A stretch of DNA of 64,000 bases from assembly GCF_027580225.2 (NCBI RefSeq), contig NC_073343.2, forward strand, positions 3,401,001 through 3,465,000, written 5' to 3'. The stretch comes from Misgurnus anguillicaudatus. Taxonomy: Eukaryota; Chordata; Actinopteri; Cypriniformes; Cobitidae. The notes beneath the pieces were generated by a model. It searched no databases. It was not told the origin of the DNA and saw nothing but the letters and a program-made list of their open reading frames with translations. Positions 45,691 through 57,192 of this stretch are shown piece by piece. Each line of letters starts with the position of its first letter. Position 1 is the first letter of the stretch. A program made the translations under genes and the position numbers.

Positions 45691-46757
45691 TTCTATTTAT
45701 CACATTGTTTTCTGCACCCTGGTGTTAAAGCAGACAGCAGACCACATAAACATGTGAGGCAATTGCAATTATGCATTTTATCTGTGCGAATCTTGTCTAC
45801 CACATCTTTGGTGATGAGAAAGATAAATAACGCACAAGAATGAACAATAGGACACTAATAAAGTTGAGGTTGGAGCAAAAACAAATTCAATTATAACTTG
45901 CTAAAGCTCAGAACGATTGCTGTGTGAAGGATTATGCACTTCAAAGGCTTATTTAATAACTATTCTACTGCAATTTTGAACCATGTTTAAACATGCTAGA
46001 AGAGCTTTTCACAGGAACAATAACATGGAATTGCAGGAGAAGACCAGATTTACTATTTTTACAGCCAGAAATAAATTATTTTCCATGATTTAATGAACTA
46101 CCAGGGAACATGTTCGATACTAGAAGAAACTCTGAGAAGTAGCAGCTGTGGCCATTTAAGAGGTGAGCAGTGACCCAAAATAAATGAGACTATCCCATCT
46201 GATATTTCATTTTTCTTGTCCAAGTTATAACTTCTCCAACTTTATTTTCCAAATGGAAGATCCATTTACCTCCGGCTCAAAGAGAATCATCTCTAAGTGC
46301 AATTCCTCGTTAAGTTCCTCTCCACAATCAAGTCTGGAATTCAAACATCTGCAAAGCTTTTTAAATTTTATGAGCAAAGGACAAGTTTAGGCTTTTAGAA
46401 ACTGTACTCACTCATTTTCTCAAGCCGGCTGCTTTGAGGTACGTGAGGACGCTCGCTCTAAAAGATTCTATGTTAAAGAAAACAGACGTACTACTAATAA
46501 GGCTGTTAAAAAAACAGAGAGAGACAAAAGCGAAATGTGCAGCTGCCGATGGCTTCTATAAAAAGACTCCCATTCAAATATTGATCACATTACACTACTT
46601 GACCATAGAGGTGGGCGATTAACCTGGAGGTATGATGTAGAACGAGTGGAAATTTGTCAACCAGTAGGGATTTTTGACTGTCGTCTCTATTGAGGTTGCG
46701 CGACCACATCACGTTGCTGTGAGTGGTCACAAATCTTTAATATGGAACATGTATTTA
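45691..46757. other. Non-coding DNA, nothing recognised
   Basis: No TIRs, retroposons or exons seen. Confidence 0.45.
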
Positions 46758-47078
46758 TTAGGGGTGTCACGGTTCTCCAAATCCCCGAATCGGTTTCATT
46801 TTCGATTCTAAGGTCACGGTTCGATTCTCGATTTTTCCTTTTTTATGAAAGAACAGGTTACTACGCCATTTTTAGACTAGACTTTTATAAAATATAATAT
46901 CTGACCTTGAACCCGGAGATGCCCTGTTAGTTATTTGTTAACGCACGGTGCGTGTCGACACATGCCTACAGACATTTTGCCACTTTTCTATCCTTAATTT
47001 GTGAACGGCCTGTAAATGACGTGAATACTGCTGCCCTGAAGGTCAGGTAAAGTAATTATTTGTATGAGAAATCATTTG
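46758..47078. mobile_element. Left part of a hAT-like element, host of the LINE
   Basis: Starts at about AGGGGTGTCACGGTTC with CGGTTCGATTCTCGAT nearby, a typical degenerate fish hAT end. The L2 LINE inserted at 47098, and the interrupted sequence resumes at 49198. The right terminus was not found. Confidence 0.45.
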
Positions 47079-47098
47079 TACTGCATGTCTGTTAGTGC

Positions 47099-47285
47099 CT
47101 ATAAACAAAAACAAAAACATAAACAACAATCGCACTCTTTTTGCTACTGTAGAGAGACTAACAAACCCCCCAAATCAAGTTCCTAGTGAAATGCTCTCTG
47201 ACAACAAATGCAATGCGTTTGCAACCTTTTTCTCTGAGAAGATCAGTAATATCAGAATGACGATCAATACGGCTTATATTGTAGT
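47099..47285 (+). pseudogene. Frameshifted remnant upstream of the RT frame
   Basis: Another frame encodes FATFFSEKISNIRMTINT, the linker typically preceding the RT in L2-type ORF2. The frame is lost between about 47265 and 47290, and the RT continues in a different frame. Confidence 0.7.
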
Positions 47286-48896
47286 GTGGTCAGTCAGATA
47301 TCATTGCAACAACCTCAGAAATTAGCCATTCTCTCAGAATTTGACATAATTGATATAAAAACCTTGGAAGAAACAGTACAACATCTTAAATCATCAACCA
47401 GCAGCCTTGACACGCTCCCCACATCTTTTCTCAAAAAGGTACTTAACTGCTTAGAAACTGACCTCTTAAAAATAGTAAATACCTCTCTGATCACAGGCAC
47501 CTTTCCAGAGTCATTAAAAACAGCAGTTGTTAAGCCTCTCCTAAAAAAGAGTAACCTAGACAAAACCATACTTAGCAACTACAGACCAATCTCAAATCTT
47601 CCGTTTAAAGGCAAGATCATTGAAAAGGTTGTTTTTAATCAGCTGAACAAATTCTTAAACTCAAATGGCCATTTGGACAATTTTCAATCTGGTTTCCGTC
47701 AGCATCACAGCACAGAGACAGTGCTCATAAAGATAATAAATGATATTCGCTTAAACTCTGATTCAGGTAAAATATCAGTGCTGGTGCTACTAGATCTTAG
47801 TGCTGCCTTTGACACAGTAGATCACACCATACTCTTACATAGACTGGAAAACTGGGTAGGGCTCTCTGGTATGGTCATCAAATGGTTTAAATCATACCTA
47901 CAAGGAAGAGGTTACTATGTGAACATAGGTAACTATAAATCTGAGTGGACATCCATGACATGTGGAGTCCCACAGGGTTCAATTCTTGCACCGCTTCTGT
48001 TTAATTTGTATATGCTCCCACTTGGTCAAATAATGAAAAAGAACCAAATTGCTTACCACAGCTATGCAGATGACACCCAGATATACTTAGCCCTGTCACC
48101 TAATGACTACAGCCCCATTGACTCTCTATGTAAATGCATTGATGAAATTAACTGTTGGATGCGTCAAAACTTCCTCCAGTTAAACAAAGACAAAACTGAA
48201 GTCATTGTATTTGGAAATAAAGATGAAACTCTCAAAGTTACCACATACCTTGACTCTAGGGGTCTAAAGACACAAAATAAAGTCAGAAATCTTGGTGTAA
48301 TTTTAGAGTCTGACCTTAATTTCAGTAGTCACGTGAAAGCAATAAGCAAATCAGCTTACTACCATCTCAGAAATATTGCCAGAATTAGCTGTTTTGTTTC
48401 AAGACAGGACTTAGAGAAACTTGTTCATGCTTTCATCACCAGCAGGGTGGATTACTGCAGTGGACTTCTTACTGGGATCCCCAAAGGGACCGTTGGACAG
48501 CTGCAGCTGATACAAAACACTGCTGCCAGAGTTCTGACCAGAACCAAAAAATCTGAGCACATTACTCCAGTACTCAGGTCCTTGCACTGGCTTCCTGTTA
48601 CATTTAGAGTGGACTTTAAAGTATTGTTACTCATTTATAAATCACTTCATGGCTTAGGACCCAAATACATGACAGATTTGCTAACTGTATATAAACCTAA
48701 CAGATTACTCAGATCATTAGGATTGGGTCAGTTAGAAATACCAAGGGTTCACTCAAAACAAGGTGCGTCAGCATTTAGTTATTATGCCACCTGTAGCTGG
48801 ACTCAGCTTTCAGAAGAGATCAGATGTGCTTCAACAGTAAACACTTTTAAATCTAGATTAAAAACACATCTGATTAACTCTGCATTTACTGAATGA
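47286..48896 (+). CDS. L2-type reverse transcriptase (truncated ORF2)
   Basis: This 536-codon frame is the reverse transcriptase portion of a non-LTR retrotransposon ORF2, which would copy element RNA into DNA at a nicked target. Motifs in order: SNYRPISNL at ~97-105, the finger region QSGFRQHHSTE ~134-144, motif A LLDLSAAFDTVDH with Asp170 and Asp176, motif B GVPQGS at 227-232, and the catalytic YADD box at 260-263. The thumb and C-terminal region follows to a natural stop. The Met at 47286 is only the first in frame; the real protein began further 5' and included an AP-type endonuclease, which is missing. No stop interrupts the RT, so the insertion is relatively young, but without its 5' region it cannot be autonomous. 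The L2/Maui clade is favoured over CR1 and Rex1 from the motif wording. Confidence 0.9.
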   Translation: MVSQISLQQPQKLAILSEFDIIDIKTLEETVQHLKSSTSSLDTLPTSFLKKVLNCLETDLLKIVNTSLITGTFPESLKTAVVKPLLKKSNLDKTILSNYRPISNLPFKGKIIEKVVFNQLNKFLNSNGHLDNFQSGFRQHHSTETVLIKIINDIRLNSDSGKISVLVLLDLSAAFDTVDHTILLHRLENWVGLSGMVIKWFKSYLQGRGYYVNIGNYKSEWTSMTCGVPQGSILAPLLFNLYMLPLGQIMKKNQIAYHSYADDTQIYLALSPNDYSPIDSLCKCIDEINCWMRQNFLQLNKDKTEVIVFGNKDETLKVTTYLDSRGLKTQNKVRNLGVILESDLNFSSHVKAISKSAYYHLRNIARISCFVSRQDLEKLVHAFITSRVDYCSGLLTGIPKGTVGQLQLIQNTAARVLTRTKKSEHITPVLRSLHWLPVTFRVDFKVLLLIYKSLHGLGPKYMTDLLTVYKPNRLLRSLGLGQLEIPRVHSKQGASAFSYYATCSWTQLSEEIRCASTVNTFKSRLKTHLINSAFTE

Positions 48897-49197
48897 GCAC
48901 TGTGCTGCTTCACACTGACTGCACTTTTAACTCAAGTCACTTTTACTTCTGTTTTATTCTTTTTAACATTTTAAAGTGTTTTTATTAAAATCACATTTAT
49001 TTTCTTTAATTGTTATTCTAAATTCTCATGTATCTTTGTTTTTATTGTGATTTTATTGTGTATTTTTACATTTTCTTTTTTCTCTTTTATATATTGTTTT
49101 CTCATTTCTATGTAAAGCACTTTGAATGACCTCTGTGTATGAAATGTGCTATACAAATAAACCTGCCTTGCCTTGCCTACTGCATGTCTGTTAGTGC

Positions 49198-52140
49198 TTG
49201 AGTATGGTTTGGAAGCTGCAGTGTGCACAAGATGTGTGTGCAAGATAACACGGTCCGTCTCGCCCGCGTTCGGACAGACCTTCACTGATCGCCTCTGTCC
49301 TAGACCCTGACCATAAACATCTATTTTTTGCACAAACAAAGAAAGACGACGAAATTTTTTTTTTAAATTTGTCCTGCTTTAAAAATCAGTCTGTATAGTT
49401 TTCGCGATTCCGCGATGGCGGCACAAAGCGCAAAATCAACAATATGTCACATTATTTTGCGATCCTGCAAAATTTGTTATTTCATTGCAAAAATTACAAA
49501 TTTCTCAGTTTCTTTATATAAAATGATCTAATACTCTGTAATGATACAGAGTAGACAACTTGGTGAACATTTTTGGCTTTATTATACTAACGCACATGAA
49601 CAATCTCTCTCTACAGCACGCTGTACCCCAATTAGTTTAATAAAATGATACTGGTGACCCAGTTTTTAAACCACTGTGTATTTGTATATTGAAGTTGTAT
49701 TTGTGATATTTTTATTTAGTTTCTCTGTTCTTATATCACTGATCTTTACCTAATAATTTAATTACTTGAGAACTTCTAAATAATAATTTAACCTCCTAAG
49801 ACCCAAGCTTTGGCTTGTCTATTTTTAAGATTTCTTCCAGCTATTTGGGGTAAGAAAGAACCAATAAATATAATAAGCAAATATTTTTCTTTGAACATGA
49901 AGCAGTGTAATTGTCCACATTTGTGTACAACAGGTTCCAGTTACACAGAATTAAGTATTAAGGTGCAAATTTTCTGTGCAAATTTATGGAAATTACCACC
50001 ATAAATCAGTCATGTTGATCGCAAAAATCACAAAAAATAAATCGCGACGTCCTGGAGGGACTGAAAAATGGCCACTGTGGTAAATAAAAAAAGAGAAAAT
50101 CCACCCTCTTTGTATGACAATGTATGAATCCTGGTTCTGTTGTTGGTTCTGTTGCTGCTGTTTGCACGTTCAAATTAAAGAAAATGTTTGCATTGTTTAA
50201 CAGTTCACAATTAACTGTCAACTGCATTTTTACTCAATGACAATTTAATAGATAAAATAAACAAAATATACTGAAAATTAACTCAAAATCAACATCCCTA
50301 CTATACTGTAGATCCATAGCAGGGATCCCCAATAAGAGCGAAAAAGAGGTAACATTTGTTTAAATTTGGTATCCGGTGGAACGAGGCATCCCGCATTCAC
50401 AGGCGACTTGGCATTCGGATAAAACTTGACAAAATCCACCCGTGTTTTGACATATCCGAGAAGCTTCATTGCACTCTACCTGCTCCCTGAGATGAGCTTC
50501 TGGTGCGACTGCCCCATGCTTCATTTCCATTCCTATAGTAACCCTTTAGTCTAAATTAACTGCAATGGATTTTCTGTCACTCTTCCAGATTCTTACAGTA
50601 TGCAGCGCTGCGATGCTCGCGCTCGTTTCTCTTCCTGTTAGTCAACTGTAATGTGACGGGCCACGGCGGCCAAATTATCACCTAATAATTCTTAATAATT
50701 TCAATAATAATACGTAACCATTTGAATTGCCACACTGCAGTCATAAAATAACGCCCCGGGACTCAAGCTCCAATTCATTTTCTTCCTCCGTGTGGTTGAC
50801 AATGATTCATTATGAGGCTTAATGCTTCATACGAGAGGAAATGGAAGCCTCACGCTCTAGTTAATTGGAACCCTTGTTGGAATGATAAGGACTGCATGAA
50901 AGCATTTACGGTATATCAAAATCCAGTATCTGTAAACAACTGCTTTTCAACCATGGCGCTAAAGATAATGAATCAAAGCTAATTCGTATTATAATCTATA
51001 ACATATGGTGTTGATGATGGTATGAAAAAAATTAACGTTTGAGGAGTTCGCTGTTTGCGTCTTTCCGTTTAACGCGCAGTAGGTGTTCAACAAAGCAACC
51101 AAGCGATTAAAAACGAACTCCATGTTTTTATGCTTTTTGCATATATCTACATCCACGTAATGTTTGCGTGTTTATAACTTTGTGAGAAATATTATGGATG
51201 ATAGCAGAAGTCTGAATTCCAGACTGAAATTTTAAGTGTAGTTCCAGCCACGCCTACAGACAACACATCACCGGAGGTTTCTCAGGCAATCATCTTCACT
51301 ATTGTCCAGCTTCACAAACAATGAAGGTTTGAGGTCTGTGAGCTTGTCTGCCTCAAGTGGAAGGGTGAGAGACAGAGAAAGAGTGAAAAAGAGAGAGAGA
51401 TTGTGCCTTTTAGAAAGACTTGATTCTGGACATGGCCGGAGTTGAAGCCCGGTGACCTGTAAAATCAGAGAGCACTACGTCCAAGATTAAAACTAATCAC
51501 TCCGATGACTGACTCCTTCACTCCAAACTCTGGACTTTCAAGGACAAAGTGATATTTAGGAGAAGCACTGTTGCTACTGTACTTAAAAGCCACATTAAAA
51601 TAACACACTGTGAAAAGATACTAAAATTGAACTTAAAAACATATTAGGTCAATAATATTCCTACAAGCTAGCCTAACAGTTGAAAAATTGAACCAAGTTG
51701 TTGATTTTAAATTTGCCAGCATGTACAACATAAATAAATAATCCAGCTAGTATTATACTGTAAGCATGACTATTTATTTATTCATTGCTGTTTGTTACTT
51801 TATTGATGCTGTTGTTGTTTTGTCATCACTGTTTGTGATGTGCCGATGTTGAAAGTTCGCCTTTAGACGTAATATGCTCGTGGATTATTAATGTTATTGG
51901 TTTGTGTGTTGATTTGTATCTGTCCGGGTTTTCACATAATATATCTGCTTTTCAAAAGCAAAAATAAATAAAAAAAGTTTATTTATACAAGATGCATATA
52001 AAATCATATAAAAGTATAACAGTAGTTATAATACTTTCGATACTGTTATAAATAATTTCTCAACAAGAAATTGGGTGTTGTCCTTATAAGAATTGATGAG
52101 CTGAGTGGGAAATGTTGTAAATGGAAAAATCAAAACAATG
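49198..52140. other. Non-coding DNA
   Basis: The first ~200 bases continue the host element of the LINE. The rest is AT-rich, with a short GA-rich patch at 51360-51405. No gene or complete element recognised. Confidence 0.4.
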
Positions 52141-52473
52141 TTAAAGGGACACTTCCCCCATTTGCATTAAGCTTTGTATAGTTAAAACCCCAATCATGTT
52201 TTTGAATGGTCGTGCATCATGTCCTCAGTTGCCGCTGAGACATGAGAAATACAGATTTTCGTGTTGCACTTCCTTCTTTTAATGATGTAAGAATCATCAT
52301 TTTGCATTATTGAAAGAAGGAAGTCCAATGTCTTTGTTGAGGGGGTGAGACTACAAACACCCCTTTTCTCGGTCAAATAGGCACCAAATTCCAAATGTAT
52401 GTTACATTTCGACTACAAATATGACGCACTTTCAATAAAGATTAATGTTTCTACGAGTGAAATGCTCCTTTAA
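52141..52473. mobile_element. TTAA-flanked MITE, family G
   Basis: TTAAAGGGACACTTC at the left, GAAATGCTCCTTTAA at the right, 333 bp. The inner pair CTTCCTTCTTT / AAAGAAGGAAG surrounds AATGATGTAAGAATCATCATT. Confidence 0.75.
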
Positions 52474-52511
52474 TAAGAACAATTGGAAAAAAATATATTT
52501 TACAGCATATA

Positions 52512-53269
52512 CACTGTCAGAAAAAAAAATGGTCAAAATGGTTTCTAGCCGTCACTGGGGCGGTACCTTTTAAAACAACATGATCTCATGGCAAGTCGTG
52601 TTATAGTCACAAAATTTTTTTATTAATTTATTCGTGTCCATGGCACAAAATTCAGTGTTTTTCCGTGCCTTGAGTACGAATTTCCTTTTCATGTCACTCA
52701 GCACAACTTTCTATAAACAGTTTTTCTTGTCTGTCGCACGACTTTCTTTTTTGTGTCATTTTATGTATTGTTTTCTCTTTTTTTTAATCATTGTCGCTTG
52801 GGGTTAAGGTTAGATTTGGGGTTTGGGTTAGGATATACTTTTATGTATTGGTTTTTACATGTTTTTCTTCCTTTTTTAAAACTATTCTCACCTGGAGTTG
52901 GGGTTAGAGTTGGGGTTTGGCTTAGGATGTCTAAAAATTTAAAAGAAAGTGATTCTAACCCCAACCCCAAGCGACAATGGTAAGAAAATAGAAAAAAACA
53001 ATGAGAAAACAATACATAAAATGAAACGAAAAAGAAAGTCGTGCAACAGACACAAAAAACTAATTTCTAGAAATGTGTGCGGTTGACACGAAAAAGACAT
53101 TCATGCTCAAGGCACAAAAAAAGCTGGATTTCGTGCCATTGACACAAATTAATTAATAATTTTTTGTGACTATAACTCAACTTTACGTGAGATCAGTCTG
53201 TTTTAAAAAAGTGTACGTTTTAAAAGGGTGACAGCTAGGGAGCATTTTTTGACAATATTTCTGAAAGTG
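52512..53269. mobile_element. Outer CACTGTCAGAAA element, interrupted
   Basis: CACTGTCAGAAA...ATGGTCAAAATGG...GTCACTGGGG on the left. The right half answers with GGGTGACAGC...CATTTTTTGACAA...TTTCTGAAAGTG. A partial relative lies at 63166-63340. No matching TSD was found. Confidence 0.65.
52576..53201. mobile_element. Nested 626-bp palindromic element
   Basis: TTTTAAAA lies on both sides (52568-52575 and 53202-53209). Termini CAACATGATCTCATGG and the complement of CAGACTGATCTCACGT agree, then GTTATAGTCAC / GTGACTATAAC. Pairing continues to the centre through CATTGTCGCTTGGGGTTA / TAACCCCAAGCGACAATG-type blocks. 8-bp duplication and CA start suggest hAT, but the target is low-complexity. Confidence 0.75.
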
Positions 53270-53295
53270 TAGGATCTACTGTCTAAGAAACTTTA

Positions 53296-54488
53296 GGGGC
53301 ACTATTATTTACCTGCCGCAATGTGGCGCAATGCGCGGCGCGTGTCTTTTGCTAGTTTCAACCCAGTGCAATTATCATTTTTATGTTTTGCGCCACGTTG
53401 CTTAAATAGCAAATTAATTTGCGCCCAATGTTCCGCCCATGGCTGTTCTGGTCTGAAAACGAGGAGTGTTCAGGCGCATTGTTGGCGCGTTGCTATTTAG
53501 ACTACACCACTGACCAACTAAAACCTGGTCTAAAGTCTATGGCGCAATAGTGTTTTGTTATTTAATGAGCGTGTTAAAATTATGCGCCTATAAACGGGAC
53601 GAAACGCGGGTTTGCTTATCACACACATGGATGCGCAGCAGAACAAAAAACCTTTTAAATATGAAAAGTTAAAGGATTAAAATGTAAAAGATTATTATTG
53701 AGTGTCTTGGACATAAATGAGGACCGATTATGAGATGTTAGAAGGCATTAAGAGCTGCTTCACCTGTAGCCTAGTAAGTAAATAAATGCTTTTACTTTAA
53801 ACAAATGCACCTATTTTTAAATGTTTTTTTTAAATTTGGATTAGACATAGCACCAGGCGCAACTTGCTTTTAAAGGGGATGAGAGCTGAGACTCTCATTG
53901 GTTTATTGCATGTTACGCACAAAACACACCCATTACTCATTAAGAAAATAGGAACAACTCTTTAAGTCCGTGTGCTTGGCGCATAAACCAGTTTTTCTGT
54001 TGTTAAAGGAATAGTCTACCCTTTTGCCATTAAACTATGTTATTACCTCAACCTAGACGAATGAATACATATGTATCTTTTTTCAATGCGTGCACTGTAC
54101 AGCACGTCGTGAATGTGTTAGCATTTAGCCTAGCCCCATTCATTCCTATGGTACCAAAAAAAAGTTTTTTATTTTGTGGCACCATACTTACTGGTATAAC
54201 TCCTCATGTAACAGTCTTTAAATAGGGAAAACACAGAAGTGTTTGGTGGCTTCCCTGTTTGGTACCATAGGAATGAATGGGTCTAGGCTAAATGCTAACA
54301 CATTCACAACGCGTTGTACAGTGCACGCATTGAAAAATGTTAGATATGTATTAATTCGTTGAGGTAGTAACATAGTTTAATATGACAAAAGGGTAGACTA
54401 TTCCTTTAAATTAGCAAAAGTGGGTTCGGACACGCCCGTTTAGACATGCGCTTTAGACAATGCGCTTAGATCGTTAAAATAGAGCCCA
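53296..54488. mobile_element. Outer GGGCNCTATT-type element, interrupted
   Basis: The left GGGGCACTATTATTTACCTG and right TTAAAATAGAGCCCA are inverted ends. Both subterminal regions are rich in GCGC and TGCGC motifs. A family B MITE sits inside at 54003-54409. The target duplication is not clear. Confidence 0.55.
54003..54409. mobile_element. TTAA-flanked MITE, family B, copy 2
   Basis: TTAAAGGAATAGTCTACCC at the left and GGGTAGACTATTCCTTTAA at the right. Its interior is nearly identical by eye to 15769-16179, including ACTGGTATAACTCCTCATG and GGGAAAACACNGAAGTGTTTGG. It is inserted in the larger element 53296-54488. Confidence 0.9.
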
Positions 54489-56817
54489 AAGACTTTTCAA
54501 GCAATTTAGATTTATTTTGTAAAACAGTAATAACTAAAACTAAGTCTGTTTTATTTAAACAATACCTAACCTTACTGCAGTCTTCTTATGCGATAACTGC
54601 TTCATCATGCGAGAAAGTTAAGACAGTTGCATGCAAAACAAATGACGAGAAAAAACACACAAAAAACATGTATGTTTGGAGACCGATCTTAAATATTTCA
54701 TACCCTCTGTCAATAATGAATAGCAAAACTGTAAATCATAAATCATGCATTGCATCTATGTGCACTCACAACACTAAAAACTGCCACAATCGCTGAGCAA
54801 CGCCTGTGATGAAATGAGCCGTGTAGCTCACACAGAAAACTCTCTGTCCCAGAGCAGCCGGCCTCACGACGCCCTGCGGGCTCCTCGTTCTGTGCCGCCC
54901 TTTGCACTCCACGAGCATCACACAGATTAAAATGCGCCGCTATATGAATATTACATTTCCAGTCTATTATTCAATTGATATCTGTGCCATACAGTCGGGA
55001 GCATCGTGGGCCAATATTAGTGCACAGCCCCGTAGCAATAAAACTGCAAAGTATTTGCACAATATATCTGTTCATGTAAAATGCTGCCTGTGCGACAGAA
55101 CTTCAAAAAGCTGTGCATACTATGTACATGGCATATGCAAGTACACAATAAATACAAAAGATACTTTCTGCATCTCTTTCCTCCCGATTCTCCCCTCAGC
55201 CTATTGGGACTGTAGCGGTAGGGCCGGCGTCTGGGCTAACCTAGCCTCTGGGCTATCCTTGAGCGCTGTCTAACTTTCCTCATCAGTCTAGCAACAGCTA
55301 AAATCCTCTTTAATGCAAAGTCAGCCTTTTCTTCCAAAGGACACTTTACACAAGATGGCTATAAAAGTCTCTCTTCAAATTGGCCGGTTTGAATATATAT
55401 GGGAGGCGTGTGCGCATATGAAATCCCATATGTGCCCTTCAAAACATCTATTTCATCATAAAAAATATGTTCAGCTCTAAAATCATATTGAATGAGTTAC
55501 GTTCAAGAAAATTAGCCAATATACACACCTGCGGCAACACAATTGCATTCGATATTAATGCACCACATTGCTTGGCAATTGTAAACAACCTGCAACAAAC
55601 TAAAGAATTGTTTAGTGTGATAATCATCAATTATAAAATTAGATAAATATTTTACCCCATAGCTATGGTAAAAATCACTGTATGGTCACTTTTGCAGTAA
55701 CACCAGTGATTTGCATGTCAATCTAACTGTAAAGGCATATTTAAAGGGTGAAAAAATTACATTCACTGATATATTGTGAATTTTTCTGTATCTAAGCAAA
55801 TACGCATGCAGTACAAGCATGCACACACACACTCCAATATCTGACACTTTAATAAGAATACCCAAGGACAAAAAGGCTTATTGAATATTGCTGCTGGTAG
55901 CAGGTGGGTTGGATGCACATATTAAGCATTTCTCAGCCATCCGTGAACTGTACATCTTACAACACACTCTTTTGGACCCCGGTTGGGCTGAATCTGCGCT
56001 GGGATGATAAAACTTTAGTCCAATCAAACTTCAGAGCTATTTACATTGTAACATCATTATTTGCTGTTATCCACCAAAATTGTTTATTAAAATGTTCTTT
56101 GTAGTCCTCCATTGTGCATTTAGTACAGTAAATGCATTTCCTAATAGTTCATTTGCATATGAATTTGAATTTGACTGCATTAAAGAAGCAAACTCAGGGT
56201 ACGCGTATAATGACTTTTCCATTTATTTAAATTAAACAGACGAAATTGGTTCACTAGCTAATGAAACAGTCCCGGAGTGACTGACCTTTATTAGCTCGCT
56301 TTTCTAAAAAGAAGTAGGTCAGATTGTGTGTGCCTGCGTGTGTTCAAGTGTGTTGCAATGTAAAAACTTGGTGAATAGAGATTTAGATAAAAGAAAACAT
56401 CATGCCATATCTGTAAAACAAATTATACACAAATTCCCCGCATATTACACATTTCTGCAACACGAAAACTCTACCAATGCATCTTACAGTTAATAGCATA
56501 AATTGTGGTGTAAAAAAATATGTTTAGTTATTATTTTCAGTTAGGCTAGCAATACATAAATAAAGTACTGCTGTCTTTTGCATTGTTTAAAAAAACATTT
56601 TTACAGCTACAACTGGTGCTAAAAATAAAGATTGATTACATTATTTAATGGCAAAACGAGTGCAGACAATTATGGATTAATTATTAATACTGTCTGAGAT
56701 CATAAATGATTCAAACTGGGTTTTATATCATGACTACTGAATTGTTTGTCAAGAAAAATGATAACTACATAAGTCTGGACAGCCAAGATAAAGCACCATG
56801 AATTTGGTGCAGTGGAA
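54489..56817. other. Non-coding DNA, apparently unique
   Basis: The 123-codon frame at 54902-55273 has no domain or splice context. 54800-55280 is of higher complexity than its surroundings. No gene is called. Confidence 0.4.
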
Positions 56818-57192
56818 TTAAAGGTGCAGTATGTAAATTTTAGAAGGATTATTTGACAGCAATGCAATATAATATAGATAACCAATTTTTGTAGTGGTGT
56901 ATAAAGACCTTACATAATGAACTGTATTGTTTTTATTTACCTTAGAATGAGACATTTTTATCTACATACACAGCCCTTACATGGAAGCCGCCATTTTGCG
57001 CAATCATGTTTCTACAGTAGCCCTAAACGTACAAAATGCTCTACAAAGCGTGTTTGTCACTACTTTGTCTCAGACTATGACATGTTTGTCTTGTGACAGC
57101 TACCCTAACTTCTCTATGCATTTTGAAAGGGAGGGGTGCAATACGCAACCTCACCACTACATGCGGCTAAAATCTACACACTGCTCCTTTAA
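56818..57192. mobile_element. TTAA-flanked MITE, family E, copy 2
   Basis: TTAAAGGTGCAGTATGTAA at the left and CTACACACTGCTCCTTTAA at the right. The body matches 36875-37261 throughout (GTGTATAAAGACCTTACATAA, GGAAGCCGCCATTTTG, CAACCTCACCACTA). Confidence 0.9.

Larger units (their letters stand above)
47099..49177 (+). mobile_element. L2-clade LINE, 5'-truncated
   Basis: A 2079-bp insertion flanked by the perfect 20-bp duplication TACTGCATGTCTGTTAGTGC (47079-47098 and 49178-49197). It lacks the 5' UTR and endonuclease domain and retains the reverse transcriptase. The 3' UTR ends TGTAAAGCACTTTGA...GTGCTATACAAATAA, followed by a short CCTTG-type repeat tail. Truncation and TSD are the signature of target-primed reverse transcription. 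Confidence 0.95.

Noticed and set aside
44761..45843. Overlapping forward frames of 360, 313 and 229 codons plus a 93-codon minus frame
   Set aside because: All are translations of the TTCA/17-bp repeat tract, which lacks stop codons in several frames. The composition is purely repeat-driven.
54902..55273. 123-codon plus-strand frame
   Set aside because: No domain, signal peptide or splice-site support; plausible by chance in 64 kb.
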